NCBI RefSeq assembly: GCF_000150275.1
Contig: NW_002060962.1
Location: forward strand, 1 to 23,066
DNA length: 23,066 nucleotides
DNA from: Trichoplax adhaerens
Lineage: Eukaryota > Placozoa > Uniplacotomia > Trichoplacea > Trichoplacidae
Direction: 5' to 3'
The notes under the pieces are model-generated. The model was not told the DNA's origin and did no database searches. It saw only the letters and a list, made by a program, of their open reading frames with translations. The stretch's first letter is position 1, and the number at the start of each line of letters is the position of its first letter. The position numbers and the translations under genes were made by a program. Positions 20,803 to 23,066 of this stretch are shown here, in pieces.

Positions 20803-22524
20803 ATGAGTCTATTATCATTATCCTTCCACTCAACTTTATTGTTCCTGTATACTTATGCAACATGGTACGATCTCAACTTTATACCCCTATTAGGAGTTAA
20901 GAAAATGTATGCAGGCAGATGGAAATACTTGACTCAATGGTGCATGGTAATAAAGTTAGCTTCTCTTTATAAACTAAGTAAATGGACGCAATCCATTCGA
21001 TTACATGCGTAGTAATTTGATTTAAACTGATCAGAGAAGGATGATCTACCTTAACAATAATTCTTTAAATATGATGACGTTTCGGCATTAAAATATAATT
21101 TTTTAATATCGATTTAAGATCTAACTTGGATAAAAGTGCAACTTGTCTAGGCTGTAGCTTATTTGGTCTAAAACTTCTTGATTATCATATTGTAGGTCAT
21201 ACAACTAAACTATCAAGCTCTCTGCGTTATAAGTTATCTCTATTCGAACAGCAAGAATATTACTAAATTCAAGAAAATAAGAGAGTATGTATTTTCTGTT
21301 CTGGCTTTCCCTGTCAGCATTGTAAGTCAATGGCATTTTATTACTACTTGAGAGCTGAAAGAATAAGGTTTTACTACTATCTTAATTGATTGTCAATTTA
21401 CTACAATGACCTAACTGGATAGTTAGCATACTAGGCAACAGCATAAGCTAGGGTATTCAAGCAGTAGCACATTATAACTTAAAAGTAGTGGTTAAGAGTC
21501 CAAGTGTTGATAGCTTCGTACCAATAGATCTGCTTTTACATGATGCTTAAAAAAATAGTTTTAAGGCTCCATCAAATCAGAAGGTGAAAAGTTATTAACT
21601 TCGATACTTTAGATTTAGTTATGATCAACCTATCTGTATCCATTTCAGTATAATATAAAAGTACCTTGAGCTTAATACTTTAACTTAATTTTTTCAACGC
21701 TATTTTTAACACAGATCATATTATAGCTCTACAAACATACATTTACACGTATATATTATAATCGATTGATTGTAGAGGTAAATATATGACAGTACTGAAC
21801 TATTATTGTACTCGAATATGTAGCTATTGCATTCTCTTATAGAGTATTTTAAAGCTGCTGATAATTCATATTAGCAAATTATATGTTAAAAATTTAATTT
21901 GCTCTGTGACTTATTTTGTAGATAGTGACTGCTACCTTTTGGATTTTATATATAAAAAACCCGAATAACGTCCGAGAAAAAATGTACGAAAATATTATAC
22001 CACCTCACATTAATCATTTATTTGTAAGTATGAATGATTATAGTAGATAAAATTATTTTATTTTCTGTTACCCTTGCATTAATTACGCATAATATTTCAT
22101 AATTGTTAGCATACCGTCATCGCTATTGCCAATATTCTCGATTTATTAATGCACCACCACGATTATCCTGTAAGAAGAAACAGCTATGTTGGGATGGCTT
22201 TGTTTTCGCTATCATTTATAACCTGGTTAGTGCTGAAGACTTTAGTCGTAATAATATATATATCTATACGAGTATGATATCTACTTGGTGTCATCTACAA
22301 ATCACAATACAATATATACATCTACTATCTATTTCTGTAGGACAATATGGATCAAATATAGAGCTAATATTTGGGCCTATAAAATATTGCATAAGATCCC
22401 GACACCAATTTTACCAGCTTTCTTTATGAGCTTTCTTTTTATGCATTTCGGGCTCTACGAACTTGAATTATGGGTAAAATCAAAGCAGACAGCAACTAAT
22501 AAGCTGAAAAATAAAATGAACTAG
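20803..22524 (+). CDS. AIG1-like: AIG1/ADTRP-like membrane hydrolase, copy 5 (complete)
   Basis: Five exons: 20803-20946, 21196-21321, 21922-22023, 22110-22225 and 22341-22524, phases 0, 0, 0, 2, about 223 residues. Exon 1 ends AGRWKYLTQWCM with Thr44. Exon 2 starts VIQLNY, as human AIG1 starts this region VIQ, and ends IREYVFSVLAFPVSI. Exon 3 has FWILY and NHLF. Exon 4 begins HT with His125 and contains HHHDYPVR. Exon 5 ends in a Lys/Asn-rich tail (KLKNKMN). The catalytic Thr and His of the AIG1/ADTRP family are present, so a membrane lipid-ester hydrolase is inferred. It is the most diverged of the three in exon 3, where the DRE-x-IYP element is replaced by VREKMYE. The exon 4 donor is GTTAGT, the others GTA. 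Introns of 249, 600, 86 and 115 nt hold nothing recognised. Confidence 0.89.
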
Positions 22525-22529
22525 ATTTT

Positions 22530-22535
22530 ATTAAA
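22530..22535 (+). terminator. ATTAAA variant polyadenylation signal after copy 5
   Basis: The common AATAAA variant ATTAAA lies six bases after the stop codon of copy 5. In this AT-rich context the match is weak evidence, and a very short 3' UTR would be implied. Confidence 0.3.
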
Positions 22536-22689
22536 TATTGCAACCCGAAAGATTATAATTAACGTGAAATATCTTATCGTTCAACTTTATTACCTCACTA
22601 AAATCGGAAAGCATTTGTCAACATTTATGTAGATAATAGTGGATGCCGTTGCTTATAATCTCACTCTAGTAATTTTAGTTTAGCATAAT

Positions 22690-22948
22690 AGTTCGTAGAA
22701 TCGCTATCTAAAAGGAATCGATAATAATTTATTACATCTGTCAAATAGATTCTTATAATCTATCGAATTAGCTTAAACTAAATGGAAATGTATTGTTTAC
22801 GTAAGTTAGATAGATACTAACAGACAAGACTACTTTAATAATTTTAATTTAAAAGATTTAGTACAACGATTCGTAGATAATCATAAGGAATGTGTAGAGA
22901 ATTTATACTGTCTTTCAAATAGATTTTTGTAATCTATCGAATTAATTG
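22690..22948. repeat. Diverged direct repeat (two units about 175 nt apart) with conserved hairpin
   Basis: Unit 1 (about 22690-22770) and unit 2 (about 22868-22945) share TTCGTAGA, AAGGAAT and TCAAATAGATT, followed by TAATCTATCGAATTA. In both, ATAGATT pairs with AATCTAT around a five-base loop (CTTAT in the first, TTTGT in the second), so the stem is kept while the loop differs. The units are separated by non-repeated AT-rich DNA. The array may continue beyond the window. Confidence 0.7.
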
Positions 22949-23066
22949 CGTTATTTTTTATTATATTATTATTCCAGTCATCTAATGATTAACAATGGAT
23001 TATATTGAATGGATATGTAAGAGATGTACTAATCAAAGTTATGGACAGTCTCAGTTTAACAATGTA

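Overview
The window looks like nuclear DNA of an AT-rich, gene-dense animal genome. Coding sequence is split by GT-AG introns, most of them short (61-600 nt). The gene families are metazoan in character: a class A GPCR, a full-length TRAPPC9, and a tandem AIG1/ADTRP family. An early-branching animal such as a placozoan would fit the compact introns and base composition, but the taxon is an inference. No bacterial, viral or organellar gene organisation is visible.

Layout. (1) 1025-1245, minus: first coding exon of a class A GPCR (N-terminus, TM1, TM2). Its later exons are not recognisable in the remaining 1 kb. (2) 2989-8267, minus: a complete TRAPPC9 gene. I rebuilt it by hand as 11 coding exons with consistent phases, giving about 1144 residues. 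(3) 8268-9929: a divergent intergenic region dominated by a minisatellite of about 92-107 bp, GTAC-rich palindromes and a duplicated block. (4) 9930-14012, plus: three successive AIG1-type first exons (9930, 10743, 11829), of which only the third is followed by intact exons 2-5. (5) 15224-17146 and 20803-22524, plus: two further complete five-exon AIG1-type genes. (6) 18518-18933: a candidate solo LTR in an otherwise empty 3.6 kb spacer. (7) 22690-22948: a diverged direct repeat with a conserved hairpin at the right edge.

The three complete AIG1-type genes share intron positions and phases (0, 0, 0, 2). All keep the Thr at the end of exon 1 and the His at the start of exon 4 that form the catalytic pair of human AIG1/ADTRP, which are membrane hydrolases of fatty-acid esters of hydroxy fatty acids (FAHFA). 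The two extra upstream first exons have intact donors of the same phase and also carry the Thr. They could act as alternative first exons of the third copy, or be the surviving 5' ends of decayed gene copies. Degraded exon-2-like traces behind each of them favour decay, with possible later reuse. TRAPPC9 (TRAPPII vesicle-tethering complex) is transcribed away from this cluster, and nothing in the sequence suggests a shared pathway.
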